NCBI RefSeq assembly: GCF_964340395.1
Contig: NC_135551.1
Span: forward strand, 13,615,003 to 13,679,002
Length of the DNA: 64,000 nucleotides
Direction of reading: 5' to 3'
Source: Glandiceps talaboti
Taxonomy: Eukaryota > Hemichordata > Enteropneusta > Spengelidae
Of the stretch, positions 12,432 to 24,748 are shown piece after piece. Each line of letters starts with the position of its first letter. Position 1 is the first letter of the stretch. The translations under genes were made by a program, and so were the position numbers. The notes beneath the pieces are model-generated. The model was not told the DNA's origin and did no database searches. It saw only the letters and a list, made by a program, of their open reading frames with translations.

Positions 12432-14060
12432 TTACTGTACATTGTTCACAATGTTTTTGGTGCTGTATTGAAGCGATGTATACATTTCGACACGTTGACC
12501 TTTCAAACTTTCGTAATGGGTTTTACCATGATCAGTATCATTCTGAATTTCTGATGGTGATATGAATGTATTCGTTCCATCAATGTTTTCTGCTGCTTGC
12601 GCAGATGTTACGTTATACCCGTCTTCTGCTTGCAGCTTTTTTTCTTGGTCTCTTGTGTGTCCTATTCTGTGTTCCACCTCTGTGCCATTCGTGGGCAAAA
12701 TATTTACATATTGTACAGAATCATCTTCATAGACTTGTTTTAGTTTTCCATTCGAACGTGTTATCTTTAGTCGTAAACATTTGAAGACAAGTGTGAAAAT
12801 TATAGCGAGCAGAAGTATACCGACCATCACACCTACAATAAATGTATCTGCAATCATATCCTCGACGTTTGTCCAGTCGCAGTAGATTTATGCAGCAACC
12901 GTGAAATGATTGGTGCGTTCGGTTGAGTATAAAACTGACCCGGCCGAGGTACTGTTCAATGTCCCCGTTGGATATATTGACTGCATTTGAGTTGTTGAGG
13001 TGTTGGTACTGGTATATCGATGGTTAATGTAGCATTGGCACTGCCAATGCTCGCTTCCTTTCTTACCTGGCACCTGATCACATGTATGATGACAATTATG
13101 TTCAACGCCGATATCATGTATGATAAGTGATGTACCCAGAAAAGTGAAAATGCTATCAACAATGTTATCTTGTAGTACGATACAGCCATGTAATGAAAGT
13201 CATGCCATGATTTGCTACATCACTACAAGTAAATATTGCACTGTCATCATTTTGTATGACAATAACATGATCTGGATCAATAGTCACCACTGGTACATTA
13301 CTGGCATTATTGAACAGCCAACCATACATGATTCAGTATCGCCGCCCCCATATTGGACAATGAACGAAAAGTTCAAAGGCAATTCTAATGACTGTGAAAT
13401 CCAGTCATATTCAATAAAGTAATTCACCAAAGAACCCTCTTGGAAACCCCTAGCGTTTGACCGAGCGAGATGATCCTCCTGGTCATTCATACTAGGTTGG
13501 AAATAAGTAGGACCTGACATGACAACGTAACCATTTCATTTGCTGTTACTGCAATTGGTGTACCGTTGATCTGAACACTGACAAATACTTTTAGTCAGAG
13601 AACATAGTGGATACACTATTATCTCCACTGTAGCTATACGTGACCGTCCACCAGGTATGGCAGTACCATTTCACTACACACTGATATCGACCACTATCCG
13701 TTGCAGCAGTATCACATGTAATATCGTACACAAATAACGCATATCTTATGACATCAATGTGGCCATGTATCGAGTATCTGTACCGACCAGATTATCAAAT
13801 TCGTCATCGCCACTAAAATCCAGGTATAATTGTTACTTATGTATATACCATTATAAACCTATGGCACCATTTCGTACTCTGTAGAGAATACACGTAACAG
13901 TCCAACACTGTCAGCTTTTCATTACTTCCGTGTGTGAACTCTAGTGTCTGATCATCAGGCTGGTCACCAAACACATCAGAAGTAGCGTCTATGTTTTACG
14001 TAATGTGAATAGAGACCACATAGTATATGAATAACCGCAATCATGTGTTTAGACAAAACA
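12432..14060 (-). pseudogene. Gene A: decayed ITAM-type Ig receptor
   Basis: Homology to the other receptors runs the whole length in broken frames. The leader signature is near 13,930-13,990, the Ig1 F-strand region near 13,635-13,710 (the WSNGTVIPGG part is disrupted), Ig2 pieces near 13,290-13,520 and the end of Ig3 near 13,010-13,100 (HVIRCQVR...ATLTIDIPVPT, compare F: HIITCQVG...VTLTIDIPIPT). The last 141 codons (12432-12857) are open: a helix TFIVGVMVGILLLAIIFTLVF, a basic stop-transfer stretch and a tail ending YESLKGQRVEMYTSL, an ITAM-like YxxL-x7-YxxL. Stops and frame changes across the ectodomain mean no full receptor can be read. Splicing around the lesions is less likely because related genes are uninterrupted. 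Confidence 0.75.
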
Positions 14061-14160
14061 AGTAAGTGACAACAATTGGACAAGAGTAACTTAACTACTA
14101 TACGGCGGGATGAAGTACATGTTTTAACGACCCATTTGCAGATTTTTACACAGTAATATA

Positions 14161-14176
14161 TATTTCCTTATCCGGG
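14161..14176 (-). promoter_or_regulatory. Shared receptor promoter element of gene A
   Basis: The coding strand reads CCCGGATAAGGAAATA, with ATTGTCTGA about 10 bases upstream. It precedes the decayed gene A leader. Confidence 0.6.
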
Positions 14177-15219
14177 TCTTTTGTTCTCAGACAATGCAAG
14201 GTGTCCAACTTTCTGACGTGAATTTATCATGTGACAAAAATAAGCGTAAACTGGTTCAGATATGTTTAAATGAACAATAAAATTTACAGTAACAATATCA
14301 ATTATTTACTTTATTGCCAACAAAAATTCTAATTTAGGCACCGACCTTACGTTTCAGTCCATAAAGGAAACGAGGTCAGATACTATCATACACGCAGAGT
14401 AGCTACTACATAGGTCATAGTAGGTGTCGTTACAATTATGTGGGTCATTAAAACGCTACTTCTGTTGAGGCTCACATCAATAAACTCGAATGAGAGTTGG
14501 GTAAACAGTCTCCTCACATTGCAATACATTTACATTATACCCCATTGTGTACAAAGCTTATATGACAATGTGCCTTATCGTTCAAACAATTGTTTCTGTT
14601 GTGCTAAGATTTCATTTGAATAAATTCACAAAATCAAAATATCTCAGCGGCAAATTAAAAAAGGAATGGAAGAAACTATATCTTAAGTGGTTTAAAGACA
14701 CGCACAAATCCAATGCTATTCATTATGTCGCGAGATTGGAAATGAATTATCTCGCAATTTGCTATCTATACCATCAGTTGACAGTCACTATGGATGGCGG
14801 CGCTCCACACATTATGTGAGTTTACCTTGTATAGCACAACTAAACATATACCTAAAAATATACAGTATATTTACATTGTTTATTACATGATTGAAAATGA
14901 TTAATTTTATCTAGAATTCATGACCTTATAATAGACTAATTACCATTGTTAAGAGGGTTCGCTATTACAGGTAGAAATTTGGTTGAAGGAATAAAAGTAG
15001 GGTGGAATATATAGGTGATATTTGTTAGCATGATGAAAATGTAATAGCACTTGCATGTTTCTCAAAACCTTTTTATAGTTTGAAATATAATACTAGTGTG
15101 CTAATCAATAATTGTAAGTTTCATTAAAAAATCCATGTATATTGATAACCCCTATCAACATAATATGGTCAAATGTGGATTTTGCCTAAGTATTTTCTTG
15201 CAACCATTGCAAAACAATC
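14177..15219. other. Non-coding stretch
   Basis: AT-rich with no recognisable gene. Short open frames at 14,438-14,820 overlap each other, lack domains and are unlikely to be coding. Confidence 0.45.
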
Positions 15220-15901
15220 CTTGCCATAACCAGTAGACAAGTCTTAACTGTATGTTAGAACTTGGGGATTGTGCTTACCTAACATACTCTAATAGAATTC
15301 GTGTTAACACTCTCTATCAACCAACTGTATAGCTGATGTTTCTCATTCAAGTCATCCTTTGCTACAGTGTTTGTATTCTAAGACATTGTTTGGATACATT
15401 ACCAGATGTAAACTCAATGTCTGCCGTATGGACAAAATCATAGAATTTTACTCTTACATTGTTGGAATGCAAAGTTCTGAGCTACAGCTATCATACATGA
15501 TATATATCCTTTAATTGGAAAATTAATTATATGAAACTATACGGGGTTTGAAGGTTGCATGGCATTGCTTAAATATCGAAAAACCATTAAGTATGCACAT
15601 GAACCACTAAGTTTTAAAGGACACATTCAATTCTTTACCATTAATGCATGTACTAAGCTAGCTGAAATTTAAAGTTCGTATTCTAAAGATATTGCCTAAT
15701 TATCAGATTATTTTGGATTACGTAGATAGAAGAGAGATTCGAAGATGCAAGGTTTGCCCGTTTTATTTGACATGCCAAAGAGGTACAAACAAATTCCAAA
15801 ATGTGTTGAAATACTATAACATTAATAATTCATTATATTTTTTTGTGCAAACAATACAAGATTCAAATATTTCCTCTAGAAAGGATCCCTTTAAACTTTG
15901 A
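15220..15901 (+). pseudogene. Decayed LINE 3' coding remnant
   Basis: Fragments in shifting frames resemble the extreme C-terminus of another LINE type: YRKTIKYAHE near 15,570-15,600, EIRRCKVCPFYLTC near 15,735-15,775, then KYYNINNSLYFFVQTIQDSN near 15,810-15,870, like the C-x2-C and YYY..PS.FKFVQL endings of invertebrate non-LTR elements. Several stops lie between. The match is from remembered family phrasing and is moderate. Confidence 0.4.
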
Positions 15902-16494
15902 ATGCATGCATTTCAAGTATTCTAAGCATATACTATGAGCTTTACGTCCATACACTATATATTAAATACACACTTTGTGTCACTATCATCATTACATAGC
16001 CATATTCCAAACAAACCAGCAGTCAGTACACAAATGATGTAATTATCTCCGATTACGAATCCGAATACTGGGACACAAAATTAACAAAAAATAATGTAAG
16101 ATGAAACAAAAGTATATGATAATCTTTCCTAAGTGTAAACAATGATAACCTATATCATATTAATATAAGTATTTTAGATGTATATAGGATATATATATCA
16201 TGTATTATTTGACGCCTCGACAAACTGATATTATGGAATATTTTGAATTTCAATTTGAATGGAAGTTCCCCTTAACCCGTTGAAAAGTGTGAGTTTGTAG
16301 GAAATATAAATATATCCAATGTTTATATGTAGTTTTCTCTGCATAATAAGATACCTTTACATGCTGCTAAAATACAATATATGAAGATAATATCGATACA
16401 TAAAAATACAAGCAATCACTTGTTGATTCGAAATTGAGGGGTAGCACGTATCAACCATTAGGACGTTCTGAATGGCTGGTTGGGACACCTATAT

Positions 16495-19026
16495 TTACAT
16501 TTGTACTTCTGCATACACAGTTTCCTCGTCTTTCACCCATTCTTTCTGCTCATTATGTCGTGGCTGTACGCTTGACATGTCTAATTCAGCATAGGTCAAC
16601 TCCTCTTTGTCTTTCTTTGAAGCAGTCAGTTCAGCTCTATTTCTGTCTTCATTTGGTTCGTCCTCGTTGACAAGTATCAAATCATGTGCACGCTCCGGTA
16701 GTTGTGGAGGAGCCTGATTACTAGCACTATTTGAGTCTATGGGTGTCCCTGCGACTTCCTCAACCTCTTGTTTGGGTGTCAGTATTTTTGTTTTCTTCAT
16801 CGGTGTTGCGTACAATGCGTCAACATCCTCTGATACATCCTCGTCTTTTCTCAAGGGGTTTGCATTTGAGTCTTGTATCTCTTGTCGTTCTCCGTCATCT
16901 TTGCGATCACTCCGGTGTGTGTTTGTAAGGTTAAGTGTTGCTAACTCCAATGCACCTGAGGAATCTCTGCCATTCTGAGCAAGACCAGAATTTGTCGTTC
17001 CTGTTTGAGATTTGATGCCATTGACGCCATTTTCATGTGTTTCATGACCAAGTTCATTTTTATCTGGAATCGTATATGATTTAGGTGATTTAGATTGTCC
17101 TTTCTTTCGAATAAGTGAAATGATGAACACTATTATCAATATCACCAGTGCCCCCACTGCCATGGCATAACCAATAGTATTTGCATAGTTATCCTCCTGA
17201 GTACTTATGGTTGTTCCAGTGGATCCTGCAAATGTAGTAAGATGCATTGTTCCTGTTGATTTCCGTTCACCAGAAACACTTGTGGTTGGCATTGCATCTG
17301 TTGACTTTGGCATTTCATCTGTAACAGTTGTTGACATGGGTTTAAAACTTGTTGTATTTGAAAGTATTTCCGAAGTTGTTGACGCTACCGTGTGAGTTGT
17401 TGTCTGGCCCAATGTTTCAGGGGAAGCAGTTGATGTTGGTGTGTCAGTAGTTGTCGGTCCTGTATGCACAGCAGTTGACGTTGGCCTGTTAGTAGTAGTA
17501 ACTATTTGAACAGATGTATCAAGAATAGTTGACATTTGAATGTCAACAGTTGTTGGAGTCAATGCTGTTGATGCTGGCGTGTCAATAGTTGTAGTTGATC
17601 CGGAATGTACACTTATTGGCGTTTGCATTTCAGCAGTAGTTGGGGTCAGTGTTTGCAGCTGTGTCGATGTTGGTTCACCGAAGGTTGTTTTAGATTGGGA
17701 AACAGGAATGGGCGCTGACGTGTGAACAGTTATTGTTTTTGGTGTTGTTGTTTTAGGTGGTGGTGGTGGTGTATTCGAGGTTGGTGACAGTGTCCTTTGA
17801 ATTGTTGTTGTTGGTTGTGTGCCCAAGTTTGTTGACGTTGAGGGGCGACTAGTTGTAGGAGCCAGTGTATCCTGAGTTGTTGATGCTGACGTGTCAATAG
17901 TTGTAATCGGTTGTGTATCGGCTGGAGATGGAGCTGCTGTGTTCAATATTGTCGGTCCTTGAATGTTAACAATCAAATTAGATGTAGCATTATCTGTACC
18001 TGCATAATTTTTCACTTGACAACTTATAATATGGTATCCATTGTCCTCAGTGTTAATGTTTGAAATGATTAAGGAGTGGCGTTGAAAACTGAAGCTGTCA
18101 TCTTTGGTGTCTCGATTCAACACCATTCCATCATAAAACCAAGATATGATATCCAGTTTTCCAGTATTTGCCCCGTCACTGCACGTGAAATTGAGAACGT
18201 CTTTGTTTTCGGTGATGGTAATGTTATTCGGTTCTATAGTTGCAATTGGTACAGTCACAACGTTGAATGGTCCTACTGTACACGTTTCTTCAGCGCTTCC
18301 ATTACTTGGGTCATAATCAACAATGCATGTAAAGTTTAGTTCTGGTGATGTGGTCACAGTTGGAATCCAGTCATATTCAATAAAGTATGACCCGTCCTCG
18401 TTCTGTCCACCATCAGACAAATTGAGTGTACTCGTCTGATCACTCCGTATCCAATTCATGCTGGGTTCAATATCAGAAGGGTTTGATTGACATGACAACG
18501 TCGTTGTTTCATTTGCTTTCACAGTAATCGGCATGGCGTCACCCATTCCCTTTACAAGTGAACAAGACACATATTCCACCTTTACTGTAGCTATACGTGA
18601 CCATCCACCAGGTATGACAGTACCATTGGACCATCTCACTAAACACTGATATCGACCACTATCCATGGCAGCATTGTCAGGAGTTATACTCACAACTAAA
18701 ATTCCAAAGCGTATTACATTAATGTGATTTAATATCGTGTACCTTTCTCTGTCCACAAGTTGGTCTGATGTGTTACTAACCCAGTCGTAATTATTGCTTA
18801 TGTATTCCCCGTTTTTAATCCAAGATACCACTTGGTTCCCATCCAGTGCATTGACAACACATGTTAGGAAAAACCACTTAGGTGAGTCACTTCCGTGTGT
18901 AAATTTCAAAGTCTGGTCATTGGGTTCATCTTGAAACACACCAATCTCAGCCTCCGCTCTTGTTGAAAGATGAACACATACCACACAGACAATCACTTGG
19001 TACAATATCTTTGTTGAGCTGTACAT
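16495..19026 (-). CDS. Gene B: intact ITIM/ITSM Ig-superfamily receptor
   Basis: A single open frame of 843 codons from the ATG at 19026; a slightly longer frame would begin with TTG and is not used. A hydrophobic signal peptide covers about residues 1-28. Three Ig domains follow: Ig1 (Cys56-Cys128, with SWIK and DSGRYQC as in V-type folds), Ig2 (Cys179-Cys234) and Ig3 (Cys282-Cys336). Residues about 360-610 form a Thr/Ser/Pro-rich, mucin-like stalk. One transmembrane helix (about 618-639) precedes RKK. The 200-residue tail has YATPM (Tyr739), a proline motif PPQLPER, an ITIM LTYAEL (Tyr812) and an ITSM-like TVYAEV (Tyr838). In vertebrate families such motifs recruit SHP-type phosphatases or SAP adaptors; an inhibitory cell-surface role is inferred. 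It is the only complete ITIM-type gene in the window. Ligand unknown. Confidence 0.88.
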   Translation of the reverse strand: MYSSTKILYQVIVCVVCVHLSTRAEAEIGVFQDEPNDQTLKFTHGSDSPKWFFLTCVVNALDGNQVVSWIKNGEYISNNYDWVSNTSDQLVDRERYTILNHINVIRFGILVVSITPDNAAMDSGRYQCLVRWSNGTVIPGGWSRIATVKVEYVSCSLVKGMGDAMPITVKANETTTLSCQSNPSDIEPSMNWIRSDQTSTLNLSDGGQNEDGSYFIEYDWIPTVTTSPELNFTCIVDYDPSNGSAEETCTVGPFNVVTVPIATIEPNNITITENKDVLNFTCSDGANTGKLDIISWFYDGMVLNRDTKDDSFSFQRHSLIISNINTEDNGYHIISCQVKNYAGTDNATSNLIVNIQGPTILNTAAPSPADTQPITTIDTSASTTQDTLAPTTSRPSTSTNLGTQPTTTIQRTLSPTSNTPPPPPKTTTPKTITVHTSAPIPVSQSKTTFGEPTSTQLQTLTPTTAEMQTPISVHSGSTTTIDTPASTALTPTTVDIQMSTILDTSVQIVTTTNRPTSTAVHTGPTTTDTPTSTASPETLGQTTTHTVASTTSEILSNTTSFKPMSTTVTDEMPKSTDAMPTTSVSGERKSTGTMHLTTFAGSTGTTISTQEDNYANTIGYAMAVGALVILIIVFIISLIRKKGQSKSPKSYTIPDKNELGHETHENGVNGIKSQTGTTNSGLAQNGRDSSGALELATLNLTNTHRSDRKDDGERQEIQDSNANPLRKDEDVSEDVDALYATPMKKTKILTPKQEVEEVAGTPIDSNSASNQAPPQLPERAHDLILVNEDEPNEDRNRAELTASKKDKEELTYAELDMSSVQPRHNEQKEWVKDEETVYAEVQM

Positions 19027-19115
19027 GTCGAAAACGTCGAATATCAACTTTGATTGACAATTATAAACAAGCCTTAAACTTCGAGCAGCTTCCCTCTTCT
19101 GCCGTGATGTGTGTT

Positions 19116-19131
19116 TGTTTCCTTATCCGGG
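19116..19131 (-). promoter_or_regulatory. Shared receptor promoter element of gene B
   Basis: The coding strand reads CCCGGATAAGGAAACA, 90 bases upstream of the B start codon. The surrounding sequence is unlike the other units except for this core. No ATTGTTTGA box is obvious here. Confidence 0.6.
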
Positions 19132-20382
19132 GATTTTTTTTTGTATGCTCGAGTAAGTCAACTACTCGACTTATACTTGGGTTGGTATGTAAACACTAAA
19201 TCAAAAGGCAAAACTGAAGAATTCGCTCCTCGGGTTACGGGCATACAACTTGAGAATTCTGAGGGCATAGTTTTGCAGTTACTACAGTGGAATTAATGGT
19301 CCGTGTTACTGGTCCTAAAAGTGTACTATATTGTAAGTTAAACACAGCCAGCAAGACGATACTATTTGACGAGGTCTCGTTACATTTTTTAGGTCGCTCT
19401 GGGTCATTACCTTCGGCTTTCAACCACCTGTTGCACAACAAAAGTCTTCAATAAATAGTTTAGCAGGTAGGGGATTACAAACAGATGTATACGACCTGCT
19501 CCCCTTCCCCTTGCATATTGCTAGACAAAACGGGCGTTGAGATGGTGTTTATGGCTGTACTCAAAGAACGACCATATAGCATCATTAAAAAAAGGGCGGT
19601 GTCATGCCCCTCCCTACAGGAACTAAAACATTCATTTACAATGGACACGTGTGAGGCAAATGTGTAGTACTGAACTCCTCCCAGAGTGCATTTGTTTTCG
19701 TTCTGTGTGTGTAAATATGATATCGTGCATCAGCGAGGTAAGATGAGAGAGTGAGTTAACACCTGAGAACGGGTACCGATTAGTAAAGGTTAGATGGTTA
19801 TGTATTATGTGTAAACCTACCTGTTGGGTACCTTTGCATTTCAGCGTATTTTCTCCTATTTTCAGTAATTTGTTTTCAAAGAGATATATTGAATTAACTA
19901 ATTTCTATATTTGTTGGTTTTAGTAGACTTTCCGACTTTTTTATCATCTTCGCATTTATATAATCTTAGTAAAATAAGAGACCCTAGACATGATCAGATT
20001 TATGAACTTAAAATAACCGTGAACTATTTCCACATTTCTCACTAAATATGCCATTTAAACTCATTATTGTTATTACCTAAATTGAAAATTTGCTCTTCAT
20101 TTATTCATCAAATTTAATCAATCGTTATAATGTCTTCAAATAATATTTTTAAATTATAAGTATTTGAATAATATAAGAAAATAACTACAATAAAGTATAA
20201 CGTTTGGTTATATTAATCACTTTATACAACACCACCATATAAATGGTCACAGAACTTAAACACTTAACACAGCAGTCACAAAAGGTCAACTTAACAGTGA
20301 TAGATATGTACTATTTACTGCAGGTATCTTATCCTATTTGGGAACTGCTCCAGTAGTAAGTTGCTTGCTCAAGATTAAAAGC
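19132..20382. other. Non-coding stretch upstream of gene B
   Basis: I see no gene. It may hold distal regulatory sequence of gene B, but no repeat or motif stands out. Confidence 0.45.
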
Positions 20383-20413
<31 letters not shown>

Positions 20414-20520
20414 GTTGGTTGGTTGGTTGGTTGGTTGGTTGGTTGGTTGGTTGGTTGGTTGGTTGGTTGGTTGATCGATCGATCGATCGATCGATCGATT
20501 GTTGATTGATTGATTGATTA
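20383..20520. repeat. (GATT)n-(GGTT)n-(GATC)n compound microsatellite
   Basis: Consecutive tetranucleotide blocks: gatt, then about 16 ggtt units, then gatc units, then gatt again. Confidence 0.95.
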
Positions 20521-21162
20521 CATGGTTACATTTTGGATATTTTACATGACTTATCATACAAAATTTGATGAAGTATCTGATAATGATGTATATAGATATT
20601 TATCACATAAATACGTGCACATCTTCTACTGTGTGACGTCAAACAGGGGTGATTTCAGAGCATATCACCCCTGTTATACCGAACTATTTTTTCTCTGTAC
20701 TGTTCAAGTGTTTGTGTTAATCCTACGCTACTATCAAGTTTATTGTAATAATTATGTGCTTTCAAAACGTAACTGCATACATTACGTTACATATATCCTT
20801 TGATGGCATGAGTTTGATACGTAGAAGTCCTTTTTTTTATTTGATACATTTTATTCTATTTAAAAATCACGTAGATTATCGATGTTGCAGCCGGCAAGCT
20901 TGCTTCTGATTTTCCATCGAGCTCAGATCTCCGAACTTACACAACCCGAGAAAATATTATTAAAATGACGACACAAAAGTCGTATTCAGACGTTTTACGT
21001 TTTAAACTAAATTCGATATTACATGTACAACGCAAGGTTATAACCGATAATTTTGGTTGAGAAACCACACAACAGTATGACCGATACCATACATATGGTA
21101 AGCTTGACCTCGCGACAGGTCACGCGATTATGTAATTTGCATAGCCGTCGGGCGCCATTTTT
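20521..21162. other. Non-coding stretch with small stem-loop
   Basis: No gene seen. A 12-base inverted repeat (aacaggggtgat / atcacccctgtt) around 20,642-20,675 could form a hairpin. Confidence 0.4.
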
Positions 21163-21205
21163 ACCTCCCCCCTAAGGGTACGGGAGGTATTAAAGGGGGA
21201 ATGTG

Positions 21206-21236
<31 letters not shown>

Positions 21237-22380
21237 GTCATCATTTTGTAAACATCGGCTGGCTCAATTGTAATGAAATTTAGGATATATAATCTTTAGG
21301 GTAATAGCTAGTCTTGCTGCTAGACGTTCGGGCTTTCTTTCGATGCTATAACTATAAGCGAACAAAGTTCGCATGTGAGGGCCTAGGATGCCTAGGATGT
21401 TCCATCCTCGATAGCGTTGTTCGGCTGTGTGTCGTATTTTATCGGAAGAACATCCGAGGGCTAGCTGATAGACTAGGTAATAGCTAGACCTGAATAGGTT
21501 TTGAGATAGATCTGTTAATGTTTAATTAGAAAAATATATAATTTAGTATATTCGTTAAACATAACAACATACATTTGTCCTATAAAATTCGTTGATGTAT
21601 CTTACAGCGTTAATGAATAATTTGCATAATTAATTATTTTTGGTAATTAGGCTATATCTTAAGAATACATACTTTAAATTCAACATCATTTAGTACATAC
21701 GTTAACCATAAGAAAACACATATGTCCTATCAAGTTTGTTGATGCACCGTACAGTGTTATTGAATAATTTGCATAATTAATGATTTTCGGTAATTAGGCT
21801 ATATCTTAAGAATACATACTTCAAATCCAATATAATTCAGTACATACATTAACCATAACAAATTGGGTATGTCCTATAAAGTTAGTTGATGTACCTTACA
21901 GTGTTAATGAATAATTTGCATAATTAATGATTTTCGGTAATTAGGCTATATCTTAAGACTGCATACTTCAATTTCAATACAATTTCGTACATACGTTAAC
22001 CATAACAAAGCGGATATGTCCTATAAAATCTTTTATATTGCTTAGTTTTAATAAAACATTTGCATAATTAATGATTTTAGGTAACTAGGTTGTATCTTAA
22101 AAATGCAAACTTCAATTTCGTATAATATGATACGTACATCAACCATAATAATACGCACCTGTACTATGAAGTTTGTTGCTACAACTTTTTCCTTTAATGA
22201 GTATTTTGAATAATGAACGATATTCAGTAATTAAGCAGTATCATACACTCTTACATACATTAACCTAAGAAAGCACGCAAAAAACAAAGCCTGTTACCAT
22301 AGTTTTTTTAGTTTAATGAGTTATTTGCATAATTAGTGATTCCCTTACGGGAGGCATTCAGTTTAAATCTGGTTTAATAC
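21163..22380 (+). mobile_element. Non-autonomous repeat with internal ~125-bp tandem units
   Basis: It starts with acctcccccctaagggtacg and a (TGTC)n tract, then carries about six diverged copies of a ~125-bp unit containing tttgcataattaatgatttt and ggtaattaggctatatctta. It ends in cccttacgggaggcattcag. The start and end share a gggaggt/gggaggc motif. No coding capacity is visible. This looks like a satellite-bearing non-autonomous element; its class is not determined. Confidence 0.5.
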
Positions 22381-22483
22381 GCGATGAAGAATATAGTGTG
22401 ATGAAATGATGCAGTATTCGTAGAATACCATTTAAAATTTTAGAAAAATACGGGGAAATACTTAGTTATGTGATAAATATATA

Positions 22484-22629
22484 ATTCCATGAAATCAATG
22501 TTAGTTTTACGTCATAATGCTCCTCGTATGATTCCGCAGACTACCTACAGGCTCGAATTTGTATTAGTCCGCGGAATCATACTCGGAGCATTATGACGTA
22601 AAACTAACATTGATTTCATGGGATTATAT
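22484..22629. mobile_element. MITE-like hairpin element
   Basis: Terminal inverted repeats of about 60 bases (from ttccatgaaatcaatgttag inward to gattccgc) flank a short central loop near 22,540-22,570. The flanks are TA-rich (tatata on both sides), compatible with a TA-type target duplication. No coding sequence. Confidence 0.7.
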
Positions 22630-22639
22630 ATAAGAACAT

Positions 22640-24288
22640 CTTACTATGCATTGTATAGAGTTCAAAGTATTGGACATTTGAAAAGTACTATCTTTTCATA
22701 TCACATCATAGTATTAAAGTGAATGACATTTCGTCAGCAATGCCATGTACAACGTACTGGTTTTCATTCTATCATTTATGGAATAAAGCACAGTCTTTAA
22801 TACACATATCAAAAGATAACGACGTTTTTGTACCAATGTAATAAAGCCTAATTGCATAGCCATTTACAGTTGTGACGACATAGAAACTTACAGGTGTATA
22901 CAACTTACAAGTACTGTTGCTTCAATGCTTTCGTGTGTACGTTTACTTCTTTTCTTTGACTTAACCCTCTTATTGTCATCATTCACAATGTACAATGCCG
23001 GGGGTCAGGCCCGACTAGCTGGAAGTCAGCCCTGACTAGCTGTAAGCTGTTTCCTGACTTCCCATTTACCCTTCTCTATTTTGTTACCATTATTTTGTAA
23101 TCATTTAAACATTTGGGTAAATAAACCACTTATAATTATAATTATGCAGTCAACAATCATTGATTGATTCACAGAGAGAAAGATGGAGTAATCGAAATAT
23201 TGAAAATTCAAATATTCATTATATACCCCCTGATTTACTCATTACACTATATGGATGGATGCTACACCGGTGTTATAAAATACACCATTACTCACATTCC
23301 ATTTATGCTGCGTCATTATTCCTAGTTAGACATACCTAAGGTCAACCAATGGACATGTATCACAGATACGGTACTTTTTCTTATGTTGCACGACCTATCA
23401 CCTTTAGCGCTCTCCCTATATCAATTGGACGCCATCTTCATGTCTTGGTCACCTCGTTGTAAACAAAGTGTTTTTTTTTGTTCTTTCACTGGATGTTTGT
23501 TCTCTGTGGGTTTTTTCCAGGCATGGCCTTTCCCTCTTTATTAATTACATAAGGCTTTACCCCTTGTAAGATACACTTGTCTGTTGGGTTTGAGATCTTG
23601 ATTATCTTCATAATACATGTTTGACATGCACACATGTCAAACTTTCCATGCCCAAATCATTCTTAAAAAATGTATTTCAGCAGTGTCTGGGGTGGGCTTT
23701 TTTAACGTACAAAATATGAGATGCGGCTATTAACAGGTGTTTCCCATAAGATGCTTCATTACAGACCAGAAATACGTTGAGTCATTTAAACTAGCAATGA
23801 TTACGATAGCAATCTAAGAATTCTTATGTAATAACTACACTGTGTACTTCCAGCTGTGCAGGAATACAGTGTTAAAATATCTAGTATATTTTACTTTAAT
23901 TCTGCAATACATGCCAGTCTCAACACCCTCTGAGACTGTTTTCCCTAATACATTGTAGTGTAATACATTACGTTTGGGATTATACACCTGACAAGTTCAG
24001 TTCATTGTAGGATAACCCTTCCACAATTTGTCATCGTGATGGGCTTTTCAGCGGGGTATAACCCTTCACCTTTGTACCTCAGAAATCATGCTAGTCATCA
24101 ATTTTATGCTTATATGACGCCATGTGATCTCTGAATGGGTGACGTAATATTTAGTTTTACTTATAACAGATATTGAATAAAAATAATATAACTAAATTAT
24201 GTTCCTTTAAAAGATTTGTCAACATCGTAGAGTGTCTAACAAGCTAGCAGATACTGTTCAATTCAATTTAGTATTATTTTTCTGGTTT
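22640..24288. other. Non-coding stretch
   Basis: No gene recognised. Around 22,985-23,125, a segment with gccgggggtcaggcccgact and ending in a gtaaataaacc tail resembles a LINE 3' end but has no coding support. Confidence 0.4.
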
Positions 24289-24404
24289 GCATTGAATTGG
24301 CAGATACAAACACATTAGCATTGAATTGGCAGATACAAACATATTAGCATTGAATTGGCAGATACAAACATATTAGCATTGAATTGGCAGATACAAACAT
24401 ATTA
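24289..24404. repeat. Four tandem copies of a 29-bp unit
   Basis: The unit starts gcattgaattggcagataca and is repeated four times with one or two substitutions. It lies about 345 bases downstream of the gene C stop codon. Confidence 0.9.
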
Positions 24405-24748
24405 GCTAACAACGATTAAAGATGAAAGACACAAAGTGACATATTATAATTACTGCAAACATTCTAACTTTAAAATATGGCAATATCAGTTGTTTCTAAT
24501 GTACAGTTATTGCAACTGTAATATTCAAACTGCTTATCAGAGTATGTGACAGTTATAAAATATTTCTGCTTACATCTCATTGTTGTCATTTTTTGCATCT
24601 TATCTTATCCATGCATTAAATTAATAGAGACTTTGTGCATATCGTGAAACAATACGATCTAGCCGAAGGAATTTGGAAATACGTATTGTCAATACCTAAC
24701 CTTAAAAACAAAACAAAACAGAAACTTGGAACCTACTATGCGATCTAA

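Noticed and set aside
19027-19047. Start of gene B at 19047
   Set aside because: The codon there is TTG; the first ATG is at 19026 and directly precedes the hydrophobic leader.
22985-23125. LINE 3' end
   Set aside because: The tail-like gtaaataaacc and GC-rich phrase are suggestive, but no coding remnant adjoins it, so it is not listed as an element.
24289-24404. CRISPR-like array (29-bp repeats)
   Set aside because: Direct tandem copies without spacers in an animal genome; a minisatellite.
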